Assembly (NCBI RefSeq): GCF_030445035.2 | Contig: NC_080698.1 | Coordinates: forward strand, 4,533,501-4,597,500 | Source: Dasypus novemcinctus | Taxonomy: Eukaryota > Chordata > Mammalia > Cingulata > Dasypodidae | Direction of reading: 5' to 3' | DNA length: 64,000 nucleotides | Part shown: piece by piece, positions 1 through 12,874 of the stretch | Position numbering within the stretch: the first letter of the stretch is position 1 | Layout of the letters: each line of letters opens with the position of its first letter | Notes under the pieces: model-generated | What the model was told of the DNA's origin: nothing | Database searches by the model: none | Seen by the model: the letters and a program-made list of their open reading frames with translations, nothing else | Program-made: the position numbers and the translations under genes

Positions 1-345
1 TGTGTGGTGAGCTGGCTCACGCGCAGTGCTAACATGCGCTAGGAGTGCTGTGCCACGCAGGGATGTCCCTGGCGTAAGGGAGCCCCACACAAAGGGAGTG
101 CACCCCACAAGGGGAACCACCCTGCACGAAAAGAGTGCAGCCTGCCCGGGAGTGGCACTGCACACACGGAGAGCTGACGCAGCAAGATGATGGAACAAAA
201 AGAGACACAGATTCCTGGTGCCGCTGACAAGAATGCAAGCGGACACAGAAGAACACACAGCGAATGGACACAGAGAACAACAACAGGGGCGGGGGGGAAG
301 GGGAGAGAAATAAACAAATAAATAATATCTTTTTAAAAAATAAAA
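1..345 (+). mobile_element. DAS-type tRNA-derived SINE, cut by window edge
   Basis: This is the body of the main SINE family of the window. The tRNA-like head (A and B boxes) lies beyond the left edge, so the copy starts inside the linker that reads GTGGTGAGCTGGC. It keeps the long-form module (ACACGGAGAGCTGACGCAGC, then an A-rich AACAAAAAGAGACACAG), the GCGGACACAGAAG box, a G-rich run and an A-rich tail ending near 345. The reading frames across this element are chance products of its GC-rich sequence. Confidence 0.85.
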
Positions 346-354
346 AATAAAACT

Positions 355-1060
355 ATTGCCATAGCTTATTATATTAATAAGGTCAGAGGTAAAAAAAAAA
401 TATGATAGATAGTCTTCACAGATACTGAAAAAGCATTTGACAAAATTTATGGTCACAAAAAAATTCTTCATAAGGTATGAGAAATAGATTTTTTTCTAAA
501 CATGATGAAAATTAAGTCAACAGCCAGCATCATATTGAATACTCGAACACTAGAGCATTCCCTTTATAAACTAAAGCCATCCCTGTAGAAGGTGATTTGG
601 AAATATCTACACACACACACAAAGCATCTAACTTTGATCTGTCAATTTCACTCATGGGGATTTACTGATGGATACAAATGCACATGAATTTCCCACTGCA
701 GCACTGTTTATAACGAAAAAAAAAAGGAGAAAAGAAATAATGGAATATACTATATAGCACAGAAAGGCAATGGGTTAGACCTAATGGGCTAACCTGGAAT
801 GATGATCAAAAATACATTGTTAAAAAATCAAGGTCCAAAATGGTATGTACAATATACTCCACATTTATTTATGTGTTAAAGATATCACAAAGGTTATATA
901 ATAAAGAGAGGGAAGGGGAACTTGGGCTAAGAAAAAGGCAACTTTTCACCATCTAAATTTTTGTACTGTTTGAATTTTTACCGTACGCATGCATTATTTT
1001 TTCAATTTGCAAAAACTAATAGAAAATATATGTGAAAACTGCAAAATGCTTGGAGGAAGT
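355..1060 (+). mobile_element. Old L1 3' fragment
   Basis: The segment around 420-560 resembles the reverse-transcriptase part of L1 ORF2 (the 'GATACTGAAAAAGCATTTGA' stretch). From 650 it resembles an L1 3' end, with the usual CAGCACTGTTTATAA and ATGGAATATACTATATAG motifs. It is heavily mutated, with no open frame. It lies in the ANO10 intron downstream of exon 4, in the opposite orientation to the gene. Confidence 0.6.
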
Positions 1061-1611
1061 ATTTTTCTGCCATCTGTTACGTAACTTGAAAAGAGTAATT
1101 TAAATGGCAAATACTACAGGCCCTGTTCTCAGCATCCTAAATGCATTTAAGAATCGACTAGAATAAATGCTACATGTCACTAAAAAAAAAAGATTTTTAT
1201 ATAAAAAAGTGACAATAAACATTTTATAGAGGAACAACGAGGAAACAATCGCAGAAAATCAGAATGCAGAAAAATAAGACAAAGGCCTACTCTCTACAAG
1301 TCAATGTCATGAGGGAAAAAACATGTGAACAAGAAACTGCTCTGTATTGAGAAACTTAAGAGACAAAGCAAACAAAATATGTTATCCTGGACTGGAGCCC
1401 AGATTGAACAATCCAGCCCTAAAATATATGTGGTGACAACTGGGGAACTCTGAATATAGACTGATATTGGGCAAAAGACTGGAAGGAAGTGCTGCAATGG
1501 TCAGACTATTAACAGGAAACCAGACTAGGGCACACAGACACCTTGTGTCGAGAGGTTTATCATCCAGCAAAAATGCTCTGAGGCCTTGAAGACTGTTGCC
1601 ACTACCTCAGT
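1061..1611. other. Intronic sequence, nothing recognised
   Basis: AT-rich sequence within the ANO10 intron to the left of exon 4. I see no exon, RNA gene or clear repeat. Short open frames here lack splice sites and similarity to known proteins. Confidence 0.5.
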
Positions 1612-2236
1612 GTATTAGTCAGCCACAGGGCGCTAAGGCAAAATACCAGAAATCGGTTTGCTTTATAAAAAGTAATTATTTGGGGTAGAAGCTTATAGTC
1701 ACAAGGCCATAAAGCATAAGTTACTTCCCTCACCAAAGTCTGTTGCCACTCATTGCAGCAATATGGCTGCCATGTCTGCTAGGGTTCAGGCTTCCTGGGG
1801 TCCTCTCTTCCCAGGCTTCATTTCTGCTCAACTCCTCTGTTTTCTACACAGGGTCAGCTGTAGTTTGAGGCTCTAGGTTTTACCTCTCCCCACAAGGTTG
1901 GCTGTAGACTATGAGGCTCTCTAGGCTTTGCCTCTCTCAAGGCCAGCTGTAGACTACCAGAACAGCTTGTTTCTTCTCTCTTTCCTCATGACCAAACTCC
2001 TGTGTGCTTCCTTCCCGGGGCTCCAGCTCAAGACAGCATCAAAAAACTCCAACTCTGTCCTTTGCCATGTCTTTTATCTGTGAGTACCCACCCACCAAGG
2101 GGCGGGGACTCAACACCCTACTGATGTGGCCAATTCAAAGCCCTGATCATAATTTAATCACACCCAGGTACAGACCAGTTTACAAACATAATCCAGTATC
2201 TATTTTTTGAATTCATGAACCATATCGAACTGCTAC
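1612..2236 (-). mobile_element. Solo LTR, MaLR-like, antisense
   Basis: It starts TGTATTAGTCAGCC and ends near AACTGCTACA, so it has TG...CA ends on the plus strand. The layout is that of an inverted ERVL-MaLR LTR: TGTATTAGTC, then AATACCAGAAATCGG, then a run of C/T-rich blocks. Related copies lie at 35195-35650 and 57330-57903. No internal retroviral genes flank it. The family assignment is by resemblance only. Confidence 0.5.
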
Positions 2237-3633
<1,397 letters not shown>

Positions 3634-3831
3634 CGCTGAAGCCCCTGAAGCTGCGCCGCGTCTGGTAGGTGAAGGCCCTCATGCTGCTGTCGCTGCACTC
3701 CTTGACCAAGCCCACTGCTTCCGCCCCCAGCAGCAAGTTTATCTGGGAGGCGCCGACGAGATATAAGTTCTGGTTTTCTAATGTTTCTTTGGCATATTTA
3801 TTTAACAAGGGTCGAAACAAGAGCTGGGCAC
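3634..3831 (-). CDS. ANO10: ANO10 coding exon 2 (genomic exon 3), anoctamin 10
   Basis: A 198-bp minus-strand exon encoding residues 47-112, with an acceptor ...TTGAAG at 3833-3832 and a GTAGGT donor after 3634. The first bases complete the split Gly codon, and the product reads [20 protein letters not shown], then [24 protein letters not shown] and [15 protein letters not shown]. This is the central part of the anoctamin N-terminal alpha/beta domain: strand, helix, then the conserved [10 protein letters not shown] helix. The length is a multiple of three, so skipping it would keep frame. Compared with my memory of the human protein, changes cluster at its C-terminal end ([10 protein letters not shown]), just before the junction; I see no frame damage. 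It is open on the minus strand past the donor, but the splice signals are clear. Confidence 0.95.
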
Positions 3832-4734
3832 CTTCAAAAAATGAATAAGCACCATTTTAGAGAGAGGCATATGTAATAACTTCAAAAATGAGAACTTTCT
3901 GACTAAATATTACATTCCTATGTTGGAAGGAAAAGAAATTATATTAAATTTAAATCTATCTCCCAAATAAAACAGTTTAGTAAACTGGGGATAGCAGTTC
4001 TTTATGTTAATAGCCTTATTAATTACATGCAAAAACTGGAAAATGCAGTAATAAATGGCTTGCCAGTTTTCAAATCAGAAGTAGATGTGACTTAAGAAAC
4101 CAAAACTTATTAGCTCTATGTATAAAAGAGCACTGAGTAAAAGTACAGAGCAAAAAGATCCAGTTTCTTAAGATAAAAGTAGTAAACCAAAATTTTAGAA
4201 ATTAATCTGAAGTAAAATATTCCAGTCAGGGAAAAGAGACAAATGTACTATGATTACATTAGACTATAACAAATTCTGTGAACATTAAATACTAAATAAT
4301 AAAAAGCAGTGTAATTTTTAAATGCTTTTTCCCACAAATATCTACAATTAGGTATGATATTTTTCTTAAATAGGTTCCCAAAAGGTTAAGTAGTTGTTAT
4401 GTTCGATACTGTATATATAATTATTTTTTAAAGATTATGGAGAAAAACAATTTTTTTGTAATTTTTTATTTCTGCCTCTAGTGAGCTTTTAAAGGTACAT
4501 TTATTTCTTTACAATTGACCATCTAGGGAGAGTTAAAAGGAATTATGAAAATTTTAATCAGATGGCAACAGGATAATGAGCAGAGTTTATATTTCACTTA
4601 CCAAATGGACTAGTATTTTAAAATGAAATATTATGACACTAAGATTTTGGTAATTTACCATATAGGTATAAAAGGTTTTAATAAAAATAGAAGATACCTT
4701 CAGTTCACAGAAAAGAAAACACAAGAGGCTCTTC
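3832..4734. other. ANO10 intron 2, unassigned AT-rich part
   Basis: AT-rich intronic DNA with no exon or named repeat that I can support. It ends sharply at a GC-rich block starting near 4735. Confidence 0.5.
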
Positions 4735-5510
4735 TACATGGACTCGTACTGAGACAACGCCAAGCAGATCGGCACGTTACGCTCCTTCACTGCTCGGAGG
4801 CCGAGCGCTCGGCTCGGGGGCCCTTCCCAGAGTCTGCGGACAGGCGACCGGCCCCTGGGCTGCCCCCGCTGCCCCAGGCACTGGCGGAGCAGGGCGGATG
4901 GAGGGACCGGGTTCCTGGAGCTGAGGCGCCCTCGTGGTGTGGGGCTGCCAGGCCTGCGGCCTCCCTGCCCCTCCTGCTCCCCCGCTCTCCCCACAGACTC
5001 CCTCAGGAGACCTCCATCTTGGCGCCTCTTGCTTAGAAGACCCCAACTGGCAAGTGAGAACGTGAGGAGAAGCCCTCTCGGAGGACGGAGGACGTGGGGA
5101 AGGACTGACACGGCCTTTGTGAAGAGGCATCTGTCAGTACCTTTGCTCTGAAAAAAAAAGCCCTTCCGCCTCCCTCCCCCACTCACCTTCCAGAGGCAAA
5201 GCCTTTCAAACTGCCCCAGGAATTCCTTTGCTATCTGCACTCATGTCGTCAAATAAAATGCTTAGAGAGCAATTTCTTGATTTTTTCGTTTTCAGGCCTT
5301 GGAAGATGAGGATGTAGCTCTTTTCAACCCTCCGTCGCCGTTTCCATCCACCAGTGTCCACCAGTCGCGCCACCAGAGTGGCCCAATAGGATTATATCGC
5401 CCCTCGGGTCTCCTCACTAGCCCGGGGCTCACACTGACCTGTGCTGTCTACAGCCGAGCCTCGCCAGGCCACGGCCGCCTTCCCTGCACTCCCTTTTCCA
5501 AAAGGTGATA
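4735..5510. other. Intronic GC/CpG-rich block
   Basis: Base composition changes abruptly from AT-rich flanks. Between about 4741 and 5100 I count roughly 26 CpG dinucleotides in 360 bp, and the GC-rich character continues to about 5500. It lies inside ANO10 intron 2, away from the promoter island. Several overlapping frames are open on both strands (up to 168 codons on the minus strand, 137 on the plus), as expected for GC-rich sequence; none resembles a protein I know and they exclude each other. It could be an internal CpG island with an alternative promoter, or a GC-rich retrocopy whose parent I do not recognise. Confidence 0.5.
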
Positions 5511-5679
5511 ACTGTCCTGCTTTACCATTTGCACGTTTTCTATGTACTTAGGGATAACTCAACTCCCTCCCCCCACCCAGTTCTCTGCCAACGTTCTCCA
5601 CCCCCACCCACACACTGACCGGGAGGGAGCCCGCCAGCCCGCCTCAGAGAAACTCCTCTCCTCACTCGACCCTCACACC

Positions 5680-6360
5680 TGTTGGCAGGATTTCTGGGTA
5701 CAGGATTCTAGATTGAAACCATTTGCCTTCAGAATCTTGAAGAGACTGCACAATCGCCTTCCAGTTTCTAATGTTTCTGTTAAGAAGCCTAATCCTTTAT
5801 GTGACCTGTTTTCTTTTCTCTGAAGTACGCAGTATGGGGTTCTCCAACGATCCAGAGCTGCAGGATGCTCCCCAGCGCTGGGTGCCGGCTGGCTCCTTCC
5901 ACTCCGGAGAAGCATGGCATCAGTCTGGAGTTCTTCAAGGATTTCTTCCTCTCCTTTTTCTCTGCTCCCTTTCTAGGCTCCTTGTATACAGACAAATACC
6001 TCCTGGACTAGTCCTCTAATTTCCTTGTTTTTTTCCTTCTTATGTTCTGGTTCTTTAACTTTTTGCTCTGCTTTCTGGGAGTTTTCATCAACATTATCTT
6101 CTAGCCCTTTTATTGAGTTTATCAAATTTGCTTTCATGTTTTCACTGTTTAAGAGCTGCTTTTTTCACTGTTTAAGAGCTGCTATAAAAGAATTACTTTT
6201 ATAACATTGAATTATTGATGCATAGATGTTAAATCTTAACTCTGAGGATTGGGACTTTTTCTCTTCTGGATTTCTTCTGCTGCATAATTTGTCACTCTAG
6301 CTGTTTGATCGTTTAGTTTTAGCTTTCTCATTCATGTTAAAGATTTCCCACTGCTGTTTG
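5680..6360 (-). mobile_element. Old L1-type fragment, antisense
   Basis: Pyrimidine-rich plus strand with the style of old mammalian L1 5'/ORF1 sequence in reverse (CTTCCAGTTTCTAATGTTTC, later TTCTGGTTCTTTAACTTTTT). A related stretch occurs in the antisense L1 at 58800-60100. It contains a small direct duplication of TTTCACTGTTTAAGAGCTGC at about 6142-6183. Assignment by style only. Confidence 0.4.
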
Positions 6361-6964
6361 CTGATCTTTCATCGGATGCTCATGTTCAAGAAAAAGGCTC
6401 TAAAAGGCTAAACAGAAGCACTGAGCACGTAGATGTTGCTCATCAAAGATGGTCTTTAATGCCAGGTCATTTCCTTGAGCAGCCCCTGATTTCTGAACCT
6501 TTAGTTATTTTGTCTTGATTTCCCAGAGAAAAGTTGCTCAGTTTCCTTCCTGGACGGTTTGAGTCTGGTTGCTAGCACTGGGATGCTGAACTAGGGATAA
6601 GATTGGGGGTGGATGGGGGTGGGCCTCAGTTATTACCCTATTCTCAGAACAGCAGGGTACAGACACCTTCCCTGTCAGAGAGCCCCAAGGCCTAAAGCAT
6701 GCACCTGATTTTTTGCAGAGAAGGCGTCTGCTGGGGTGGTGGACTATGGAAGGGATTCAGGGACCTCATGATTTCTTAAATAGATCTCAGCTAAACCTTT
6801 GCTTTTTCTTGGTGCCACTTTTTGCCACCTCCAAACGTGCCCAGTGTCTCTAATTCCTGGGTGTTTAGGGACATTCTGCAGTGTAAACCATATTTCATCC
6901 AAGCTTCCTCCTCTGCCAGATTAAGATTTGGCTTTCTCCAGTCTGAGAAGTCAATTACTATTTA
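6361..6964. other. Intronic sequence, nothing recognised
   Basis: Mixed-composition intronic DNA of ANO10 intron 2. I see no exon, RNA gene or recognisable repeat. Confidence 0.45.
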
Positions 6965-6978
6965 TCCATCTGTATTTT

Positions 6979-7167
6979 TTTTACATATATATTTTTTTCA
7001 CTTTATTTATTTATCCCCCCCACCCCTTTGTTGTTTGCACTGGCTGTCTGCTCTCAGCTCTCCACAGCATGGGCCAGCTTGCCTTCACTAGGAGGCCCTG
7101 GGCACCGAACCCTGGACCTCCCATACGGTAGACGGGAGCCCAATCGCTTGAGCCACAGCCGCCTCCC
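6979..7167 (-). mobile_element. Short DAS-related SINE
   Basis: A 189-bp antisense copy with its tRNA-like head at the right (B box seen as GAACCCTGGAC reversed, A box near GCTTGAGCCACAG reversed) and its A-rich tail at the left. The direct repeat TCCATCTGTATTTT occurs at 6965-6978 and 7168-7181, a clear 14-bp target-site duplication, so both ends are exact. Confidence 0.85.
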
Positions 7168-7181
7168 TCCATCTGTATTTT

Positions 7182-8379
7182 AACGTCCAAACTTTTGTTG
7201 CTGTTATATCTTCTCTTTTCTTATTTGTCAATGTGGGCTTATGCCTTTTTTTTTTAAGCCCTTTTATTGTCATCTTAATAGGGATTTGGAGGAAAGTCAA
7301 ACTGACATGAGTGCTAAATTTACTTCCTTTACCAGGAAGATTCAGAACGTGTGGGAAAGTTCTCTGATGAGCTTCCATGCAGTGTAGGAAGACTCCCATC
7401 CTTGTGGGTCCCTTCTGAAGCCACATAATCAGCAGAAATGAAGGCTGGGAAAACCCTGCTCTCACTCGAAGGCACTGCCGATGTTCACACATCGCAGCGT
7501 TCTCGAGAAGGGGCTCACACCATCGAAACAACTAGCTTGGATTTCAGTTACAGAGAGTCTTGGTTTTAAGTTTCCTCTGGATCAATGGTTTGAAATAAGT
7601 TGAAGATTCCATTTGACTCAAAGTTTTATTTCTAAGAAACAACTTCAGGTTTCAGTCAAAACTGTTTTAAATAGCGTTGATTTAAGTTTGATCCAACGTT
7701 TAGCGGCTTAGTGCAGGCTAAGGTGTAGTTTCTCAAGCGCTTGTTCGTGCAATATGCCCTCCACCTTCCCACCCAGCTCAGGACCCCTGCAGCCCCTCCA
7801 GAGAGCTAAACTTGACTTACACGGGTCAGCCCTCAGTGCCCCAAAAGCTTCACCAAAGTGTCATCTCACTCTTCCCTTCACTGCTACACTTCAACTCACA
7901 ATCCATGTGTAAGAATCATACACTGCTTTGTGAAAGCTCTTCTATTAACTTTTTTCCATTATTTAAATTTCCAGCCTCCCGACCCTGACAGTAACATCCT
8001 TGCAGGCAGAGGCTGTATTTATCCTTCTCTTAGCACCAAAAAAGACACAAAGCACACATGCAAAATAGATACTTGTTCATTCACCTGACAAATATTTATT
8101 GAGCTCCACACTAATAACTACTTTACACCAAGCAATGTGCTTGGCACAGAGTTTAGAGCTGTGAACAAAGTCACTCACGCTGCTTACAGTCTTAAAGGGA
8201 CTTACACTCCAATGATGACTTAAGACCTCTTTTCAAGTCCTAGATAAGTAATAAAGAGCAAAGAAGAGGATGTTAATAAGCAAAATATATCAATGAAAAA
8301 AAAAGTAAACCATATGTCCCCAGTGACACTTTGTAGTCACTAAGCATGACCAAGTCTGAGTAGCATTTATTTTACTCAC
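7182..8379. other. ANO10 intron 2, right part
   Basis: Mostly unassigned. Between about 8090 and 8240 there is an old mammalian-wide repeat remnant (AATATTTATTGAGCTCCACAC ... GTGCTTGGCACAGAG ... GTGAACAAAGTC) of the MIR/L2 style. Nothing else recognisable. Confidence 0.45.
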
Positions 8380-8518
8380 CTCCATCTTTCTTTTCTGCAA
8401 TAATTCTGTTTTTCAGCCATTCTTTGGTTTCTTCTTTGACATCCTGCGCAAGCTCTATGACTACCAAAGGCGTGAAAGGAGTCTCCTGAGTATCCGGAGC
8501 TGACACGGTCACTTTCAT
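8380..8518 (-). CDS. ANO10: ANO10 first coding exon, anoctamin 10 N-terminus
   Basis: Minus-strand exon running from an acceptor CTGTTCAG (AG at 8534-8533) to a GTGAGT donor starting at 8379. Bases 8519-8532 are 14 nt of 5' UTR and the ATG is at 8518-8516. It encodes residues 1-46 plus the first base of codon 47: [20 protein letters not shown], then [20 protein letters not shown] and AEKKDG. This is the first strand-helix unit of the anoctamin cytosolic N-terminal domain; there is no signal peptide, as expected for a multi-pass protein inserted by its own membrane helices. I chose this ATG because it is the first one after the acceptor, matches the human start, and exon 1 contains no ATG. Residues 7-14 are the most variable part relative to human as I recall it; 15-46 look almost unchanged. 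Confidence 0.96.
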
Positions 8519-8532
8519 CTTTGCCAAAGTTG

Positions 8533-10844
8533 CTGAACAGTAAAGTAAAAAGCAAAATGGGTTACTATGGAAAAGAGAAATACCCTCTAGCCTGTGTTTA
8601 CACTGTCTCCTAATCGCACCTAAATCTGGCTTCCAAGATAAAGAAAGTGTCTCCTGATCCAGACGGGCAGTACGACCGTAGAGAGGTCAAGGCGGGTTCC
8701 AAGCACACGTGCAGCCAGGTCCTCCTGTAACTGTCTATAATGAGAAGCTTAAAACTAAAGAAAACAAAAGGTCATCAGAGATGCTCTCATTTCTACATGT
8801 TTTTTCCTACAAAATGAAATCTTAATTCAGCTATCATACAAGTCTTTTCAAAGAGGAGCTAGGACAAAGTTCAAGGTAAAATGATAAAGTAAAACCACAT
8901 TACAGAATCTTCTGGCTGAAACCAAACTTACCAAACAAATATTAATAACAAAAACAAAGAAAAAATACTCAGCAGTCAAAAAGAAAACCTCAAAGCACAA
9001 AGAAAAGAGAGAAATGTCCCAGAGTCTGTACCACAAAGCTTGCTCACCTCCTGGCCACAGAGTCGGGCTGAAAAAGTAAGTCATTTACCAAAAAGGGGGT
9101 GTAAATCAAGCTGGCCTCAGGGTACTCCACAGAAATAAGCGGTGCAGAAGCAATGCCTACAAAGTCCTGAGAGAAAGAAAACATGACCAAAGACTCTTAT
9201 TCACAGCCAAATTACATTCAAACACAGGTGGAAGAGATGAACAGAGAATGCCACACGTGTAAGTGTAATTTCTTTCACAGCAGTTATTAATACTTTAAAA
9301 TTGTAACTTAAGAAATACAAGATTAAGGATACTGGAGAGAATTATAAATACAGTCACTAGAAGAACCAGAAAGTGAAATAGGCTTTCCAAATTTCCAGAA
9401 GGAAAACATACACACATTCAAAATAATACAAAGTAAGGCAGGTGACATACAAAGACAGAAAATAAAGAAAGTATTTGAAATAGAAAAATAAAAGAGCAGA
9501 ATTAAGATCAACCACATCTGCTATAACAATAAATGTAAATGGAGTAAGCCCATTTATTAAAATAGACTCTCAAATTAAGTGGCAAAGCACCCAACCAAAA
9601 TATTCTTTTTAAAGGTGAGAGTGGGAAGAAAATTTGCTTCTTTCTAGAAAGTAACATGTTTTCTATTATTAAACAATGATAAACATTTAGTACATGGAAT
9701 TTTTCTTTTACCCTTGACTAAGAGGATTCTTAGAAGTAAGTTTCATGCTAATGCAATAGTTTTGTGCCCTTAATCTAGGGCACTGGTTCTTAATCTGTGG
9801 TGAGTATTGCTGATGCTATTGATTTTTTAACAATAGTTCACCTGTCCCCTCTATTTCCATTTTCCAATGTAAAAAGAACTCAAAAGAAAAAAATAACATT
9901 TAGAAATTATAAATTTATACTTGAAAATTATCAAAGATAAAAATCTAAAGACATCTACTAATATTTTAATTAATAGTAATTACTGAAAGTCATGACCAAC
10001 TGAAGACGACACTGATGAACCGGTAACAAAGAATCCCTCCTGAAAATTCAGAGAATCCTAACCATCTAAATACACCTGTCTGCAGATGAATCTTCACAAT
10101 ATTGTCAGGTACCGAATAGCAGCCAGACATCTCAGTAAATCACTGAATTAAGAGGCTTCAATAAACACTAGAAGTATGCCAATTCTATTTTATGAATACT
10201 AAATATTAGTAATCCTTAAGAATTCACCTAATGGGTTATTAATACATAATCTTTACCAATCCATAAAAATGAAAGTCTATGAAATTGTGTCCTATTTGCT
10301 CTAATGAATTCAGAAAGGGCATGCATTTTAGGATCCCTTCTTAGAATATCAGAGAATCTTCAAGGCCTTGTCTAGAGCTTCCACTTCTCATGTTCTTTCC
10401 AATCCTTTTCCACTAGTTCCTGGGGCAGAGATTCTAGCAGTGTGTTAAAATTCATTCTACCCTTCTTTGCCTGGGCACAGGTTAGACTATATTTTGCAGC
10501 CTGTTGAGCTGTGAGCATGTAACTAAATTCTACCCAATGACAGATGAGCCAAAGCTTTTCAGACAGTGGTTATGCCTCCTCCAGGTTTGCTCTCACCTTC
10601 CACTGGCTTCTGGGATGGTGGAAACACAAGACATAGAGAGGAACTGAACTGCCAACCAATCAGGAACACCTGCCTTGAACTCTTAATTGAGGGGGAAATA
10701 ATCTATTACATTTAAGCCTATTATATGTAGGGATCTATGTAATACAGAAGTTTAGATTACTCTAATATAATCCCTTTGTCTTGTTTGAACTTTTATATAA
10801 TTATGCCTTTTATTACAAGCTACCTGAAATCCTATTACAATGTG
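8533..10844. other. ANO10 intron 1, 3' part, unassigned
   Basis: AT-rich DNA on the 3' side of the roughly 20-kb first intron (8533-28539). A trace of an old DNA-transposon end may be present at about 9780 (CACTGGTTCTTAATCTGTGG, MER5-like). The 10430-10690 stretch has the look of an old repeat that I cannot name. No exon seen. Confidence 0.45.
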
Positions 10845-11068
10845 ATGGTTAAAAAGCTTGAAACTCATCTCTCAACATCTTAGCTGTGTGACCCCAGGCA
10901 ACACATTACCCTCTTCTATAAAGCAGGAATAATCAAAGCACATACCACACTGGGTTAGTGTGAGAAGAAATGAGATAACACACATAGAGCACAGTGCTTG
11001 CCACATAGTAGTTATCTAACACATATCAACATTTTTATTATTGGCTACTACTATAAACATTATAAGCA
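10845..11068 (+). mobile_element. MIR SINE fragment
   Basis: Contains the MIR core and 3' signatures: TTAGCTGTGTGACCCCAGGC, then GAAATGAGATAACACACATA and GCACAGTGCTTGCCACATAG. It is a diverged, ancient mammalian-wide SINE. Confidence 0.8.
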
Positions 11069-11074
11069 GAGTAT

Positions 11075-11128
11075 TAAAACTCTCCAGACATGCTCGCTTT
11101 GGCAGCACATATACTAAAACTCTGCAGA
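11075..11128 (+). pseudogene. U6 snRNA 5' fragment in a direct repeat
   Basis: Bases 11091-11119 match the 5' end of U6 spliceosomal RNA with one difference (TGCTCGCTTTGGCAGCACAT, continuing ATACTAAAA). The match then stops, so about three quarters of U6 is absent and this cannot be a functional gene. The sequence TAAAACTCTCCAGA at 11075-11088 recurs as TAAAACTCTGCAGA at 11115-11128 (13 of 14 identical), bracketing the U6 piece like a target-site duplication. The last TAAAA belongs to both U6 and the repeat. No poly-A is present. Confidence 0.75.
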
Positions 11129-11711
11129 GAAAAACTGATCAACTCTGATCAAGGTTCCAGCTCTGGTTAACAAGAACAAGTGTGTGAAAAGGGTGACGGC
11201 AAAATAAGAAGCCGTGGGAAAGAGGGAGTCTGTACTGATCCGTAATGTATGTAGAGATGCTGCTGTTGAAACAGCCCTTATTTGCTGTTAAAAAACATTA
11301 ATATACTTTTAGAACTACAGGAAGCAAACCACTTCACTGACTTAAGATCAAAGCCATCTTGAACTGTTCTCTTGGTCCCCCGGGAGCTCTGTTATCTTGA
11401 TTCTCTCCCCATCCCTGTGAACTTCTTTCCCAGTTTCTGGCTCCTCCCAACATTACCTGCGAAGGCTGTCCGAGACACAGTCCCTAGACGCCTGCCTTCG
11501 TTCTCTCTCATGCCCACAGCCGGCACCTCTTCCTTTCTCGACCTCACATTCTAACCCTGCGCTGATGCCTGTGCAACCTGTATCCCAGCCGTCAAGAGTC
11601 TCGACAGTGCCAGAAGCCTCACTACAACTTCAGCCTCATTGTAACTAAAACTAAACACACCGACTCATCTCCAGCATCAGTTTCCCTTCCCAGCTCCCTG
11701 ACCTGTCTCAC

Positions 11712-11779
11712 TGTCTTTATCTGTTACCAAATTTGTCTTTATCTGTTACCTGATACTGTCTTTATCTGTTACCAAATTT
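11712..11779 (+). repeat. Short tandem repeat, 22-23 bp, three copies
   Basis: The unit TGTCTTTATCTGTTACC begins at 11712, 11734 and 11757, followed by AAATT, TGATAC and AAATT. Copies are almost identical, so the duplication is fairly recent. Confidence 0.85.
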
Positions 11780-12094
11780 GAAAAATATTGGCGTCAACTT
11801 AGGGACTAACAAATTGAGTCAGCTGCTCAGGCTGGATGGCCTCCACCAAAATGCTTCTCATGGGAACTCCTAACCCAGTGATTCTAACCAGGGCCAACTG
11901 TCAAACTTTGGAGTTATAAGAACTTACACAAATAAGTCTAAAGAACAAGCGCTAAATCTATTCACAGGAACAAACACAAAGGAAGAAACCAACACTGAGT
12001 AACATCGCTCCTTTCTTCAGGGGAAATCACAGTCTTCAGCAATCTGATTCAACAGATCCAAGTGTCTTGGTGAACTGAACAGCATTTTTTTTTC

Positions 12095-12870
12095 ACACTT
12101 TTTAAATTAAAGTTAATAGATCACAAAGAACGTTACATTAAAAAACATAAAAAACAGAAGATGTTCCCATATATCCTATTCCCCACCCCCGCCACCCCAT
12201 CATTTTTGTAAACTTTATTTTTTTGAAGATATACACATCACAAAAAAAAGTTACATTAAAAATATATGAGGTTCCCATATACCCCCCACCCCACCCCTCC
12301 CACACCAACAACCTCCTCCATCATTGTGGCACATTCATTGCACTCAGTGAACACATTTTGGGGCACTATTGCACACATAGATCAAAGTTTACCCTGTAGT
12401 TCACACTCTCCCCCAGTACATTCAGTGGGTTATGGCAGGATATATAATGTCCTGCATCTGACCCTGCAATATCATTTAGGACAACTCAGAGTCCCAAAAA
12501 CGCCCCCACGTTACATCTTCTTCCCTCTCCCTGCCCTCAGCAACTACTGTGGCCTCTTTCTCCACCTCAATGCTACAATTTCTTCTATTACTTGTCACAA
12601 TAGTTCTATAGTAGAATACCAGTAAGTACACTCTAGTCCATATTCTATTCCTCCATCCTGTGGACCCTGGGATGGTGATGTCCACTCCACCTCTAGATCA
12701 AGAGGGGCCTTAGATCCCACACAGATGGTGGATGCAATTCCTCTGCTTGCAGTTGTAGGCACTCTTGGCTCCCTGGTGTGGTGGTTGACCTTCTTCACCT
12801 CCCTGTGCACTTTTTTTCTCTAACAGAATACATGTTTTGTTTGGGGCAATACAGGTATTATAAGTCAATG
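12095..12870 (-). mobile_element. LINE 3'-end-like element, antisense
   Basis: Read on the minus strand this runs from GGAGGTGAAGAAGGTCAACC down to a 3' end TTAATGTAACTTTTTTTTGTG with A-rich AAAAAAATAAA. It closely resembles 17640-18365, where the same sequence sits as an insertion. A second, partial 3' end follows at 12095-12200, so the tail is present twice. No frame is intact. I read it as the 3' part of a xenarthran non-LTR retrotransposon. Confidence 0.6.
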
Positions 12871-12874
12871 TTGG

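Noticed and set aside
4734-5240. 168-codon minus-strand frame in ANO10 intron 2
   Set aside because: Overlaps other open frames on both strands and resembles no protein I know; explained by the CpG-rich block.
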